Shown here: positions 35,692-48,406 of the stretch, in pieces
How the letters are laid out: each line of letters opens with the position of its first letter
Position numbering within the stretch: the stretch's first letter is position 1
Assembly: GCA_905250025.1 (NCBI GenBank)
Contig: CAJNOJ010000233.1
Coordinates: 97,205-161,204 of the forward strand
DNA: 64,000 bases
Reading direction: 5' to 3'
DNA from: Adineta ricciae
Lineage: Eukaryota > Rotifera > Eurotatoria > Adinetida > Adinetidae
Made by a program: the position numbers and the translations under genes
Notes under the pieces: generated by a model
What the model saw: the letters and a program-made list of their open reading frames with translations, nothing else
What the model was told of the DNA's origin: nothing
The model's database searches: none

Positions 35692-36110
35692 CTTTCAAGT
35701 TTACATGTTTGATCATCTAACAATGTGTTTTGCCTTCATTATCTTTCGGATCTGTCCTGTTTCTTTCTTCTTTCCACCATGTTGGTTTTTTCCAACTTGT
35801 TTAATCGTAAAATGCGCATTGCCATAATTTTCTTCGTCATAAAATCTTAGTGAATATAAGAAAAATGTTATTGATCACAATCAAAGCGACGAAACAAATA
35901 GGGTATTTCCCTTAAAAGTGCACTACCACAGTTAGTATAAATTTAATCAACGTAACAATGACTGATATGCTCCACACGTTCACAATAGCCTGTCTTGATT
36001 TAAATACTAATCCGCATGAAGGAAAAAGACGACAACTATTGGCTAAATGTTTCAAATTATTTCGTACTGTAGCAGATTGTCGACAATACATGGAAGAAAA
36101 TAAAAGCGAA
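35692..36110 (+). pseudogene. Truncated 5' copy of the ART-TPR gene
   Basis: The block matches 56516-56937 closely. Its coding part starts at ATG 35958 (MTDMLHTFTIACLDLN) and runs 51 codons to KSE, where the single N at 36111 switches the sequence to copy B. The rest of the gene is missing, so as assembled it is a 5' fragment. It may be a true duplication remnant or an assembly join. Confidence 0.75.
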
Positions 36111-36111
36111 N
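36111..36111. other. Single N at a homology switch
   Basis: To the left the sequence follows the ART-TPR 5' end. To the right it follows the 3' flank of the FG-GAP gene, at a place equivalent to 1135. A single ambiguous base exactly at the switch suggests an assembly join. Confidence 0.8.
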
Positions 36112-36317
36112 AAAGACACGTCGAAGACATGAGAAATTCATTGAAATGACTGTTTATGATATATGTGTCAATCAACGTAAGTATTAGGCATCACTTTCAT
36201 TCTGAACTAGTTCATATCGAGAACGCGAATTTCAATACACGCCTTTTACAGAAAAAGCAAGTTATTGAAGACTTTTTCGATATGAGAATAGAACGATATT
36301 TTTATATTGCAACAATT

Positions 36318-39300
36318 TCAAGCTACACAACACTGACATATATTAGAGAGAGTATATTGAACAAACGACTGTAGATTACCAACTACCAGATCTTGAAAAC
36401 CATCATTATTCAAATCTCCAGCAATGAAGGAAGGAATAGAATATATATCATCTTGTGTACTTAGTATTATTTGTAGTCGAAATTCTCCATTTCCATTACC
36501 TATTAAGATGATTAAACCAGATGGTGAAATTTGTCCAATGATTATATCAAGATATCCATCACAGTTGAAATCATTAGCAATAAGTGGAGAATTATCAGTA
36601 TATGATTCCAAGGTAATCTTTACTTTAGTACTAAATGATCCATTTACATATCCAAACATAATACCAATAGAGTACATTGATGTGTAAGAGAGAGCGACAT
36701 CAAATACAGAATCACTATTGAAATCAGCAATAACTACATAATATGGATAGATAGAATTGCCACCACCAGCGAAAGATGTTATTGGCACTTGGAAACTTCC
36801 ATTGCCGTAACCAAGAAATAAAGCAATAGTTTTACTCATATGATTTACTACTAGGATATCTACGTGATCATCTCTATTAAAGTCGACGATGGCAATTGAT
36901 GTTGGACAACTGTTATGACCAGTGTAAAGATTTGTTTGTGACAAAAAACTGCCATTACCATAGCCAAGAAATATGGCAATATAATGTTCACAATAATTAA
37001 CAATGGCCAGATCGGAATAACTATCATTGTTAAAATCAGTGGCAATCAAGTCGAATGGGTAACTATTATTTCCAGTTGAGATTAGATCTGATATTGCAAA
37101 ACTTCCGTTACCAAAACCAATCATGATACCCATCTGCTGTACATTCGTCTCAATGAAAGCGATGTCTAGCTGTTTGTCTTGATTGAAATCACTTAAAATA
37201 AGCTTATTTAGCAACATTGTGTATCCTATAACGGACATAATCGATGCTCGAAATGTTCCATTACCATTACCAAGTTGTGTGTTTATCGTATAAGTTGTTG
37301 AAGAGAAAAATATGAGATCGAGTTGATTGTCGTTGTTCACGTCACCCATAGCAGATAATTTCAAATTAAGATAACCAGGTAAATTCGTTCTTATCACTTG
37401 AAATTCAGCTGGACAAGTCGACACTACGAATGAGAAGAAAGTGATAAATTACAACCATAGTTTAAAATCATGTACGTCAAATGCTCCATAGCAGAGAAAC
37501 ACAATCACATGTAGTTTAACTTTATCTTCAATGACATTAAACAAAAATCTTACCCGAAGCATTCGTATTTGTGCTTAGCATTTCCATACTCGTTGTAGAA
37601 TTTGTTATACTACTGATTGTTTCGACCATTGTAGGAACTAATAAAGAAATGATAAAAAACAAGCGATTTTCATTTGATGATCAGTAAACTGTTTTACTAC
37701 GAGAAAATTTCATTTTCGATTTTAATTTCGTAAGCCATATATCTTTCTAGTAGACATTCAATAATTCATAAAAAGAACTCACCTGTCGATTGAACCGGAT
37801 TGTCATCCTTCTGAATACCAAAAATGGAAAATATAATCAAAATAGTGATTAGAAACAAGATCGATAGAAGTGCTAAACAAAGTTTGAAAGAATATCGAAC
37901 TGATGCGTTTGCGACCGTTCTAATTAGAGAAAATGAATGAGTTTGATAAACATGAAAGAGAACATACTGATGAAGTTCAATAGTTGGTAACACTAATGTT
38001 ACTTGAGCAAGAATCTTTCGTTTTTTTCTAAACTGAAGTATTTGAATTATTTGTGGACAAATCCATTTGAGAACAATATTCAATCCTCCTTGAAAGCCAA
38101 GTATCAAAGTAATCGTATATAGAAAATTGATCTTCTGAACAAATGTATATGAACATGATGAAGGTGAGCATTGTTGAAAATATAATGAATAATTTGGTGT
38201 TATTGACCATTGTTCAATGAACAAATTCGAAATAAGTTCGTCAACTGTTGTGTTGATTACAAATCGACTTTGATTTAATGGAAGAGAATCACTATGATTT
38301 GTAGATTGTTGGAGAAGATCAAAACATGTTCGATCGTAGAAACATTCAAGAGTGGATAAACGAAATGATTCACTAGGTATACAACCGATTTTCAAACCTT
38401 TTATTGGTATCGTTACCGAAGAATTTCTTTGAAAAATATATGCTTGAGTTGTACAATTTGAATAAAACGCACAAGAACAATTGTTATCATAGATAATTGG
38501 TTGAGTAATTGCGTATGTGTTCGAAGGATTATTCAATGGATATAAATATCGAAAATTTGTTCCATAAGTTGACACAATAGCGTTTCCTTGATTAATATTT
38601 CGAATGAAGGATAAAAGTGTTAAAAATATCGTTGGAGCACTAGATATAACCGTTTGAATTCGTAATTGAAGACGATCATTAAAATGCTGTTCAGAAAACA
38701 GTTGATCACCAATGAATAATGAGAAAAGAAACTGTTGTACAGTAGTGTTTACTGATTGTCTAGAAAGTTCGCATAATCCTTGAAGATATTGCAAATGAGA
38801 AGAGAGAAAACGACGATAGTCAATTTGAGCATAATCTAATAAATTTCTTTGCCATTCGTTCGAAGTAAATGTACTTGAACAGATCTAAATTGGATTAAAC
38901 ATAACAAATACCATTGTTGATCTTCTCATTTCTTACCTGATGAAATGTTAGATTAATATTGACAAATCGATCGTATGTAAATGAAATTAATGAACATGAG
39001 CATTTCAATCGTTCATCATATTTTTCATAAAGTTTATTGTAGATATCAAATGATGGTTTATCAAATGTTTTTCTTCCAACATAAGGTTTAATGGTCGTAT
39101 ACGATGTGAAAATAATGATACCGATGGTGAAAAGAACCATATAGAGACGTGTTGCCCATTGACCTAAACGTTTTACTGTCACTCTATCAACGTCATGTCC
39201 AAAATTTCGTGATGAGAATATATTTAGATTGATTATTGTACTGTATAATAAAATAATTCTATTCCATATGAATATTTTCATTCCGACGGACTCGTTCATT

Positions 39301-41093
39301 TGTACTATACAAAGTCAGAATTCATATTTTCTCCTCGTGAGAAGTAAATTGTGATTAATAATTACCTGTTTGTTGTTCTTGTCGTCTGTTGGTAATTATT
39401 TTCCATAATTTTGTAATAAATTTGACAAGACGCGGTATAATCAAGCGTAGTGAAACAGACAGACCACCAATCATCGATATCAATGCTACAATCACGTCAA
39501 TCGACGTATTCTTACGAAGATTTTCCGAATAAGTGCAATACTTTGGTGCGCATAATTTATAAAAACTTTCATATGACGAACTTGAATTCCATTGTTCAAT
39601 CATCATATTTTCTACAATAGTGGAGATTGTTGTACTCGGAGGATAATTACTTGACATTGGATCATATACCAGTGGATGAACATCAAACCAGGATGGATTT
39701 TCCACATTATAAACATACATTTCTTTGATATAAGTCATCACACTTGGAAAACATTCGGAATCTGCATAGAAACATTCAAATGTCGATAATAAAAGAGATT
39801 CAGTAGCAGAACATCCTGTGTATGCTCCAGGTACTATATACACAATATTATAGTCAAAATAACCATGAGAATTAAAATTAACAGTATAGATGGCAACTGG
39901 ACTTTTACAGTTTGAATTTGTTGCACAAATACAATTGATCGATGTGTAATTTGTATCGAGAGTTGTACTCAAACCGATGGTTAACTAAAAGGAAAAAATA
40001 AAGCTTTCATCTCGCTGTTTTGTTTTTATCGAAAAAGCCCGTAAGTTATATACAGAAATGACATACCTGTAAAAATTGCTCATCATCTGTTAGAATTGTT
40101 ACAATATTTGAGATAGAATCTAAATTGTCTTTTGAATCCTGTTGATGAATTCCCATTAAAGGCTGATCGACTTGCATAAGAAGCCGTACTGTTCCGACAA
40201 GAAGATTAAAGTAAAGAATAGTCGATTGTAAAAGTTCATTGACTGTTGAATTCATTTGTAAAGTGAAATCATTTTCGGACAAGATATTTAAAGTAACAAA
40301 ATATTGTAACAGAAAACGATGAATAGCATCCTGAATTGTTTCATTAGCAAGTTGACAAAGATTTGACAAAAGCTGAGCTTGTGAAAAAGCTTCACTTCGC
40401 CAATCAATGGACACTTCATTCAAACTACTTTGATTCAATATTGACATCCAACGATATGTGAGAAAATCACTCCTGCAGATCTGATGTAAAACTGGAGAAA
40501 ATGAAATAAATTTCTGATAAGGTATTGTCATAATTGAACAAGGACATTCAAGAGTATCCGAATAGAATTTTTTCAACTGATTATAATCATTTAGTGATGA
40601 ATTCTGTTTTGTTAATGTTATTATTTGTGTACTTAGTGAATTGAAGAGTACGAGAATGAGTATTGATCCTAAAACAAATCCTTTCTATTATTGAATTCAA
40701 ATATTTAGTTCAGATATGTCAATCTATGCTCTAGAAAGACTCTTTACGTACCAATTAATAAAGTTAAGTAGACACGTGTCACCATTGTTTGTTGTTTGAT
40801 ACTATTTTCAGTTCGATCATTGATATTTTTAAATAGATTCAATCGTTTTATTGGTTTGACAGCTACTCGCAAGTGTGTTGAAAAGTTTCCTTCCAAAAAC
40901 ACTGTTTATGAATGAGATAAATTTTATTCGAGATATACTTAGTTGAAAAATGTGAAATCTTGTGAAGAAAAGGATGAGAAATGGAGAAATTAATCGTAAT
41001 ATAATGATGAGACCACCGTAGAGACCAATGAAAATGGTAATTGCGTACGAGAAATCGAATTTATTGGTCATCGTGTACGTGCAAAACTGCGGC
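36318..41093 (-). CDS. Multi-module membrane protein with FG-GAP propeller, 5'-truncated (copy B)
   Basis: This is the same gene as 1340-7499, with about eleven amino-acid differences over the propeller. Modules 2 and 3, the seventh span (FKLCLALLSILFLITILI) and all seven FG-GAP repeats are present and open. An intron at about 37925-37972 is 48 nt here against 50 nt in copy A. The sequence stops inside module 1, at CTYT just before its second span, because of the N at 41094. The first span, most of the first ectodomain and the start codon are missing. No internal stops were seen in the spliced frame, so the gene may be intact in the real genome. Confidence 0.75.
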
Positions 41094-41094
41094 N
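41094..41094. other. Single N at a second homology switch
   Basis: Left of the N the sequence equals about 6145 of copy A; right of it, 7766. About 1.6 kb of the membrane-protein gene is skipped. This is consistent with an assembly join or with a deletion patched by an ambiguous base. Confidence 0.8.
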
Positions 41095-41474
41095 TCAAAA
41101 TGGAGGGAGTCGACATCTGTCTTCTCCACGATCATCTCTATTCATATCCTAATGAGAAGCAACAATGCGGGTCTGTTAGTGCAAAATTACTGCGAACTAA
41201 TAATGTGTTAAAAAGCGTTCAGTCATGACATACTACTGTTACGATTGAAAAATAAATTACTTTCTTATTTAAAAAAAGCATTGCGTAGTTTTGAATATTT
41301 TGATGAAATTACATCCGTTTTAACTGTTTAATTATGAACATTACGAGCAAACACAAGTGTCAACTAGACACAGATAAAATCAACTTATACTCTATGATCC
41401 AAACCGAAAGAAGCGACTTGATTTTCGCATGACACGACCCTAGTTTAAACAACTAATACAAACTTAAACTCCTA

Positions 41475-41508
41475 AGGGTGAGAGTGGGTGTGGGTGAGAG
41501 GGTGGAGA
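41475..41508 (+). repeat. G-rich telomere-like tract
   Basis: The stretch has GGGTGAGAG, GGGTGTGGGTGAGAGGG and similar TGTGGG/TGAGGG units on the plus strand. It lies inside about 140 bp that copy A lacks at the matching place (about 8100). Confidence 0.5.
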
Positions 41509-41810
41509 GCAGAAGTTGTAAATTCGAACCTTCGAATTTTAAGTTTAGAAGTTGAAAACTCGAGTATTCGAATTTTGAAGCTGAAGTTTTAAAACTCGAA
41601 GAAAATGTTTAATACTCGGATCGAGTTAATGATTTCTACACTACTCATCTTCACCCCCAAAACTCAAAATCTAAAAATAACACCCCAAGGAACCTCAAAC
41701 TGCAGAAGAGTCCGGGCAGATTCGACTTACGGCCACCTGTCTCAATTCCAGTGCTGATTTTAAATCAAACTCGACGTCCTCTATCGATTCCAATCATAAA
41801 ATTTTTACCT

Positions 41811-41865
41811 ACACCCTCATCCCACACCCACCCTCACCCTCACCCTCACCCACACCCTCACACAC
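41811..41865 (-). repeat. C-rich telomere-like tract at a deletion junction
   Basis: Repeated CACCCT, CCCACA and ACACCC units run for about 55 bp, and at 41866 the sequence continues with the homologue of 15090. This is the exact point where copy B skips about 6.9 kb of copy A (8190-15085). The minus strand carries GGGTGA and TGTGGG units. Confidence 0.6.
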
Positions 41866-41876
41866 AAAACTCGACT

Positions 41877-43554
41877 ATGACTTTCCTCATCTCGCTCAAA
41901 TCGGTAGCAAAACATGGATATGCTCATCTCCTTACATGGAATGCTTTTGATTCTCGATCATCAGATCCGGCAATCACACGTTGTAAATTATTAACAACTT
42001 GTTTGTATCTCATTCTTCTGCTTATTTGTGTCGGTGTTTTAACAGCTTATACATCATTCAGTGTGCGATTCAAAAGCGAATTCGTTCTCACTCCAACTTA
42101 TTCTCAATATCAAAAACTTCAACGGCAATATTCGGATAGTTTACAGTGTCCATGTACGAAGATTTCGATATCCTACGGGCAATTTGTGAGAACAAGTCCA
42201 AGATTTCATCAGGTGTGTTCAAGTGATTTCGTCACACAGGAATGGATTAATTCCCTATTCCTTGAAAATCTCGTCTCTCTTTGACCTATCGATGTGCGAA
42301 CGAGTCTCAGTGCCATGTGGAAATTCATTCGATCATTTTGTCAAAATGCTCATTGAATAACCAATGACATTTTTAATCAATTTGCTAATACTTCATTGAT
42401 CAGTCCAACGTTGTTGAACAAAGAATTGTTAAACGTAAAAAGTCAAAGTACCCTGTCATCGCTTCGTCAAATGGAAACCGTTCATTTGATTCAATCCGTC
42501 AAAATTGCTCATCGAATCATCGAAGCAAATGAACTACTAACTGCATCAGGAAACAACTATGTTCTTCGCGCGGTGTATGATAATCAATCTACTGATCCAA
42601 ACCCGGATTTTTATGCCGCGATATATCGAAATCAATTTATACAAAACAATTCGAAGAAAGCCTGTGTCTGTGAAAATGATCGTACATGTCCACTTTCTGC
42701 TAATATTGATTTGTTCAACATCACACATTGATCTGTAGTTTATGATATGAACACAATACCATTCAATGAAACTTTGCTTGGTCTAGTTGTTACAATTGTT
42801 TGCCATTTCAAATGACATTTCGATCAACATTGGAATACTTTTATCACCAATCATATCTTGACTTTCATCTTATCAACAAAAGATCAATGTTTCCATTCTG
42901 AACTCATCTCAACCAAGTTATTTCGCTCCAACAACAATGATCGAGTCACTTTTCAATGAACTTTTCCTTGAAGAAATCCACAATGAAACAAATTATGAAG
43001 ATTATTACTTGGTATGTTCTCCCAGAACATGTTCCTATTCGTTCAATTATCGGTTTGATTGGATCTACACTTTATCAGCCTTGTTTGGACTTGAGGGTGG
43101 CATATCAGTCGTTTTACGTGTTATGACTCCTTATCTCGTTCGTTTGTATCGCTTCTTATACAAATTGTTGTTTGCAAAGAATCGACCAATGGGACAACCT
43201 TCATTAACATTGACATGTCTTTGTAGTCAAATGTCTATTCCGTATGAGAATTTTGTTAAAATCGAAGTGAAATATTATCAAATATGTTCAAGCGATTTTA
43301 TTCAAGTCTGGTGGTACCAAATATTCATACGAGAATTATTATTTTCAATGTCAGCCGTTATTCTGTTCATTTACTTGAGGGAGAGGGTTCACTGCTATAC
43401 TATGCAACAACTATTCAAAATCGACTTCCTTATCGAACGAATATATCACCGATTAATTCTTCAAAAAAAAAGTCGGTTCAGAAGAGATACAGTTAGTCAA
43501 GACTTCGCTGATGAATTATTTGTTGAAACATGGCAGATTTACAAATCCTATTGA
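41877..43554 (+). pseudogene. Decayed CPCS module gene (copy B)
   Basis: It starts with an intact ATG (MTFLISLKSVAKHGYAHLL), a Trp where copy A has a stop, a first span (LYLILLLICVGVLTAYTSF) and the module signature LQCPCTKISISYGQFV then FHQVCSSDFV. It stops after LFLENLVSL (42284). Later pieces at 42396-42731 and 42937-43554 carry ectodomain and second-span parts (LFGLEGGISVVLRVMTPYL) and are then fused out of register to another module (TCLCSQMSIPYENFV). It is less damaged than copy A but still not a full protein. Confidence 0.7.
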
Positions 43555-44657
43555 GTTTTTTATAGAGCTTGCACTCCGATCTCTTGTTCATATACAGTTC
43601 GTAAAGATGATTATTTTATATACAGTGCGTCCTGAGTACTTTGTTTGTATGGCAGATTGATTATCCTATTATAACTAATGACTTTACTCGCGAGGAAAAT
43701 TTTCTTCACAATTCAAACCCGTTGTAGATCAACTGAAATTGTTCCGTTTAATAAATACACATTTTAAAGACTCGTTTTATGATACGCCTTCAATACAAAA
43801 TTCAAATTTTAAAAAATCTTTTAAAAACTAACAGATTTTCATTCTACCGACGAGGTTGTGCGTTGGTGTGTAGACAGCACCTCGCAGTTGACACCTTTAT
43901 CTTTGTCTGAGTCTATACACGCATCCCCTCGAATACTTTTTGTAAATCGTGCTTCAATCGATGTTTCACAAGAGAAGACGAAAGATCTCAGAATATAAAC
44001 TTCACCACTTCGTTTTATCTTTGATGCATTTTTTTTTCTAAGGACTTTATAACTCCTTCGTGTTTTAGAGCCTTCCTCTCTCATATCAGTAACATCTTTT
44101 CTCAAGATCTCTGGAATTCTTGCTTTATTCTTTAGTTCAAGATGTAAATATTTTCTAAATTCTAATATAAATGGTAAAATCCAACTATATTAACGAACTT
44201 TCGAAGTCAGTCGAACTTAGTTTAAAGCATTCTTGTCGTAAATGCTCAGTTTCTTTCTCTCCTATTATACTATTTATATCAGCTTAAATTGTGTGTTCTA
44301 TAATTGAATTTACCACAACCAGACAATAATTCTATTCGTTTGGATCCGATGCTCTCATTCATCTGGGTTTCACTGCAGTGCATTCATTTTGTGTTTATGG
44401 TTTGAGTTCAATTTTGGGCTTGACAAATATCTAGCGCTATACTTGTTGTATTGATAAACACACAAGTAGGGATTCTTGCTAAAGTATCCGATTACTCATT
44501 CGCATGTTGGAAATATCCAATATTTCTTCCGATTTGAATGACTCATTTGTTTTTTTTTCCTTTCTTACATCTCAGTCGCAATTTCATCGACTCGAAGTAA
44601 GTCACATGAAAAGATATAAACAACTGAAAGTTTTCGTTAAATATCGAATAGTTTCGA
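43555..44657. other. Intergenic region upstream of F-box 3
   Basis: No gene is supported. The left part has a short match to 17935-18000, and the right part (from about 43940) matches 23990-24717. The junction between them marks the roughly 6-kb block (NYN and unknown gene) missing from copy B. Confidence 0.5.
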
Positions 44658-46565
44658 ATGGATCAAATCAAACGTCAACGATGTGATAGTTTCAACGACA
44701 ATAAAAGACAGAAAACCGATGATTGGTAAGTTGAAAAGAATTGATCTTCCATGAGAATTTCTTTTATTATTTCTATGATTTAGTTGTGTTACACGATTTG
44801 AAGATCTCGCTAACGAAATTATCTATGAAATCTTTGATTATCTTGATTCTTATCATGTTCACAAAGCATTTTTCCGTCTCAATTATCGATTTCAATCTTT
44901 TCTCATAGAATCAAATCTTCCATTGAGAATCAATATTCCTCTTATGTCTCCATCAACATTTCATCGTTACAATGATGATATTATTCAACCCAACATTCAA
45001 CAAATTCATTCCATTCACGTTTCACATTATTTTATGTATGATGAACAAACACTTCCATTAACACAAATGACATTTCTTCGATCACTTGTCATCGAAAAAA
45101 TTGAATCTAGATGTTTACAAAATCTGGCCAATCAATTAATTTTGTTATCACATTTATCTTCATTGAGTATTATGACTATTGATACAGTTAAAGATAAAAT
45201 TGGTATTTATGAACAAATCTTTCGTTTACCTTCATTACGTTATTGCAAATTATCATTGGAAAATCCAAGATATCAATCATATGATGTACCATCGATTCAC
45301 CTAAACGAACAAAGTTCGATCGAACATTTAGTTATTGATCATCAAATCAAATATATCCAGCTCAATAGTTTTCTTCCATATGTCCCTCGACTACGTCATC
45401 TTTCTTTACACTTATCATCAGATTATGAATATTCACTAATCAATGTACCATGTCATGTTCTGAACAATTTAACACATCTATCTCTGAAGTCAACTTACAA
45501 ACTGAGATTCGAGACATTGGAACGTATTCTTATCAATCATTTTTCTCTTGTTGAGGTTTTACGTCTCTCTGTATCACTAACGACTTTAGATGCGAACAAA
45601 TGGAAACAATTGATATCGACACATCTATCAAAATTACGTATTTTTGATGTCAGGTTTATATTTTATTCATATGATAATGCAGAAAATGTAGCGTATGAAG
45701 AGCAAGTTACTCAATTTCAATCATCATTTTGGATTGAACGTCAATGGTTTTTTCATTCTGAAATAATTCGATTTCGATACCCAGAGCAAAAACTTTTCTT
45801 TTCAGTGAATGCATATCGGTAAATACTAATGACGAGGTTTTTCATAAGGTTTAAGAGATCTGTTTCATAACATATTTTAGGAAAAAAGATTATAGAGTAT
45901 ATAAACAATCCAATGAAGAAAGTTTCACAGGTGAAATTCGAACAATGTTCTACTCAGTTGACCATGTTGAAATTGGAGATGAAAGAGCAATCAATCAGTG
46001 TATGTCTTACTTTCCAAATGCAAATAAACTTACTTTAGAAGATCGATTTTCAAATGCTGGTTATTTGCCATCTTCGATCGGTATCAATCGTATTTTATCT
46101 TTACAACGAATAAAAACTTTAGTGATCAAATGTCATCATTTTTCTCTTATAAAAATGATTGATTTATTATCATGTATTCCTAATCTTCAAATATTGGCAT
46201 TTAAAACAATGCCTCTTTACAAAGAAGGAAGAAAATCCATTGAACAAAACGACAAATTTCGATTATTATCAGAGACAAATTCCATCACGAGCATCAGTTT
46301 TGAAGAACGATCTACGCCAAACAAAACCGAATTACTTATAAAATTATTTCCTCGTATTCAGTATCTTGAAATGAATACATATATGAAAGATATGGAAGCT
46401 ATATTACAACTTTTAGTAAAGCAAAATACTCCTGATCTACTATTAACATGTTTTACATATGCAAGTGAAGTGTATTTTCGACATCTGACTGGCTTAATTG
46501 ATTCTAAAGTATTATCTACTGATTACAAAGTAACACATGCCGGAAGAAAATTATACTTATGGTAA
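44658..46565 (+). CDS. F-box protein 3 (copy B of F-box 2)
   Basis: Exons 44658-44725, 44784-45818 and 45881-46565 give 595 residues, the same length as F-box 2. The F-box motif reads RFEDLANEIIYEIFDYLDSY, followed by AFFRLNYRF where copy A has AFSSLNYRF. Leucine-rich repeats follow as in F-box 2. The divergence of a few percent is spread evenly and all frames are open. It is a predicted SCF substrate receptor. Confidence 0.87.
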
Positions 46566-46799
46566 TAATGTATTGGTCTCCTGGCAGACAGTAAAGTTTT
46601 GTTTTGTTTTCATGTACGTCTTAACAACTTTGTGTTTCGGACTTCCGCTTCTTTTTGTATATCTTTGATTCAGATAATTTGCATTAACCGTGAAAAGGAT
46701 CGATTTTCCGTTATACATCATACTGTCAGAACTTTTCTCTATATTCATAGAACGGAACTGATTTAATAGTAACTCCGTCTGTTGACAAAAGTTGATTGA

Positions 46800-47116
46800 G
46801 TCACCAGTCAATCCTGGCGTCGCCTAAACTTGTATTATAAGGTGTATTTTGTCTTTGAATGTATTTCGGTGTTTATAAATCGAAATAAGAACAGAGATTC
46901 GAAGTGAAATTATTATAAGTCATACAAATTTGATAAGTACCTTCGTCGCATAATAAACAATGTTCCTGCTTTACAAATCTTTGTATGGAGATCTTCATCG
47001 TTTGCAGCACGGCGAGTTCGCCGAAAGTTTGATTTTTTGTATTGATAACCCGGAGGACAATAACTTTGAACTAAAACTAACGGAGTAAAAAGGAGAAAAA
47101 CAACAAAGAATCTCAT
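46800..47116 (-). pseudogene. Decayed small secreted-protein gene (copy B)
   Basis: ATG 47116 opens a good signal peptide (MRFFVVFLLFTPLVLVQS), then CPPGYQYKKSNFRRTRRAA. After RRTRRAAND the roughly 300 bp middle part seen in copy A is missing. The continuation (TYQICMTYNNFTSNLCSYFDL) is in another frame and meets a stop. It is broken by different lesions from copy A. Confidence 0.5.
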
Positions 47117-47365
47117 TTTGATGTTTCAAACGCATTTACAAAATGTTCTTTCTTTTGTACCCAACAGATTATTGTTCAAACACAGATAATGTTTATAACT
47201 GATAAAAAATATTGTTCATTTGGATCGACAGAAACTTTCCCTTAATTACCATCTCGCGGTACAATGAAAACAACAGATTTTATCTTTGAATAATGTCATA
47301 AATTTATTTTTTGATAAAAATCTCTTTTTATCTGTACATTATTAAAAAAACCTTCGTTAAATCGC

Positions 47366-47688
47366 TTAATAATACCCATAACCACCTCCATAACCACCAT
47401 TGTAACCTCCACCAAAACCTCCGCCATAGGGATGATGACCTCCAAATCCACCACCCATTCCACCCCCCATTCCAAAGTTTCCACCCATTCCAAATCCACC
47501 ATTTGGATTTCCACCGAACATATTGTCAACAATCATTCCCATTGGACCTAAAACAAAGAAATTGAATAAAAAAAGGAGAATTTTTCGTCGTAGACGTTAC
47601 TGTTCAATCCACCAGGTACGAGACTGTTGATGGCAAAATCCGAGGCTAATTCTCCAAAGCCACCAGCGAAGGGATTACTTCCGTACAT
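47366..47688 (-). CDS. Small glycine-rich protein (copy B)
   Basis: Two exons with an intron of about 53 nt encode the same protein as at 27658-27981: MYGSNPFAGGFGELASDF, PMGMIVDNMFGGNPNGGFG, and a Gly/Tyr-rich tail ending GGGYGYY. Order of the Gly blocks differs (GNFGMGGGMGGGFGG here, GMGGNFGMGGGFGG in copy A), as expected from slippage in repeats. Confidence 0.7.
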
Positions 47689-48406
47689 ATTGTATTAAAA
47701 TGAACGAGCAACCTTTGATATTTAGAAATAAAAATGAGACTGAAAACAAGATAATATTGTTCTGTTATTTATACATTTTGTTCTTCATGGACAAAAAAAA
47801 ATGTAATCACTCGAGCATAAAAGTGCGTCATTGTTTCGTATTATCTTTTCATCATTCATCATTTCGTTTATTCTTCATACCACGTTTTGGTACAATCAAC
47901 TCGATTTTTTTTTCGTTTCTTTTTTCTACATACTTTTATCATGAAAGAAGTCACGTCATTAGTTTTACTCGAAAATACCGAAGATTATTCACATTTCAAA
48001 TCACGCTCATCCTTAAGATACTCAGTTTTTCATCAACGAAATCACTTTTTACTCGATAACTTCGCCAAGTTCATACATATCTCTTCTCTCTCTCTCTCTC
48101 AAACTAAAAATAGTCTAAACACACAAACCTCCAAGTGAAGGATCACGTCTTGGTTTGAAAAACTAACCGTTTCGCCATTCATCTATTGTTCTTTCACGAA
48201 CGCTCCAATATGTAATAACAATTAATCAAAATGATTTCATATAAGAGTTCACGCCCAGTACGTGTAGAATTTTTGATTGTGGATCGATTTCTATCATGTG
48301 AAGGTCGTGATGATGAAGATGAGATTGAATTGTGAAAAGAAAATTGCAAACGTGATGGTTGATCGGAGAATAAATGTGATTTGAGGAATTTGATCATTTG
48401 AAGAAA

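Noticed and set aside
35912-36175. Minus-strand frame over the ART-TPR fragment
   Set aside because: It crosses the N and overlaps the conserved plus-strand coding start; it is a shadow.
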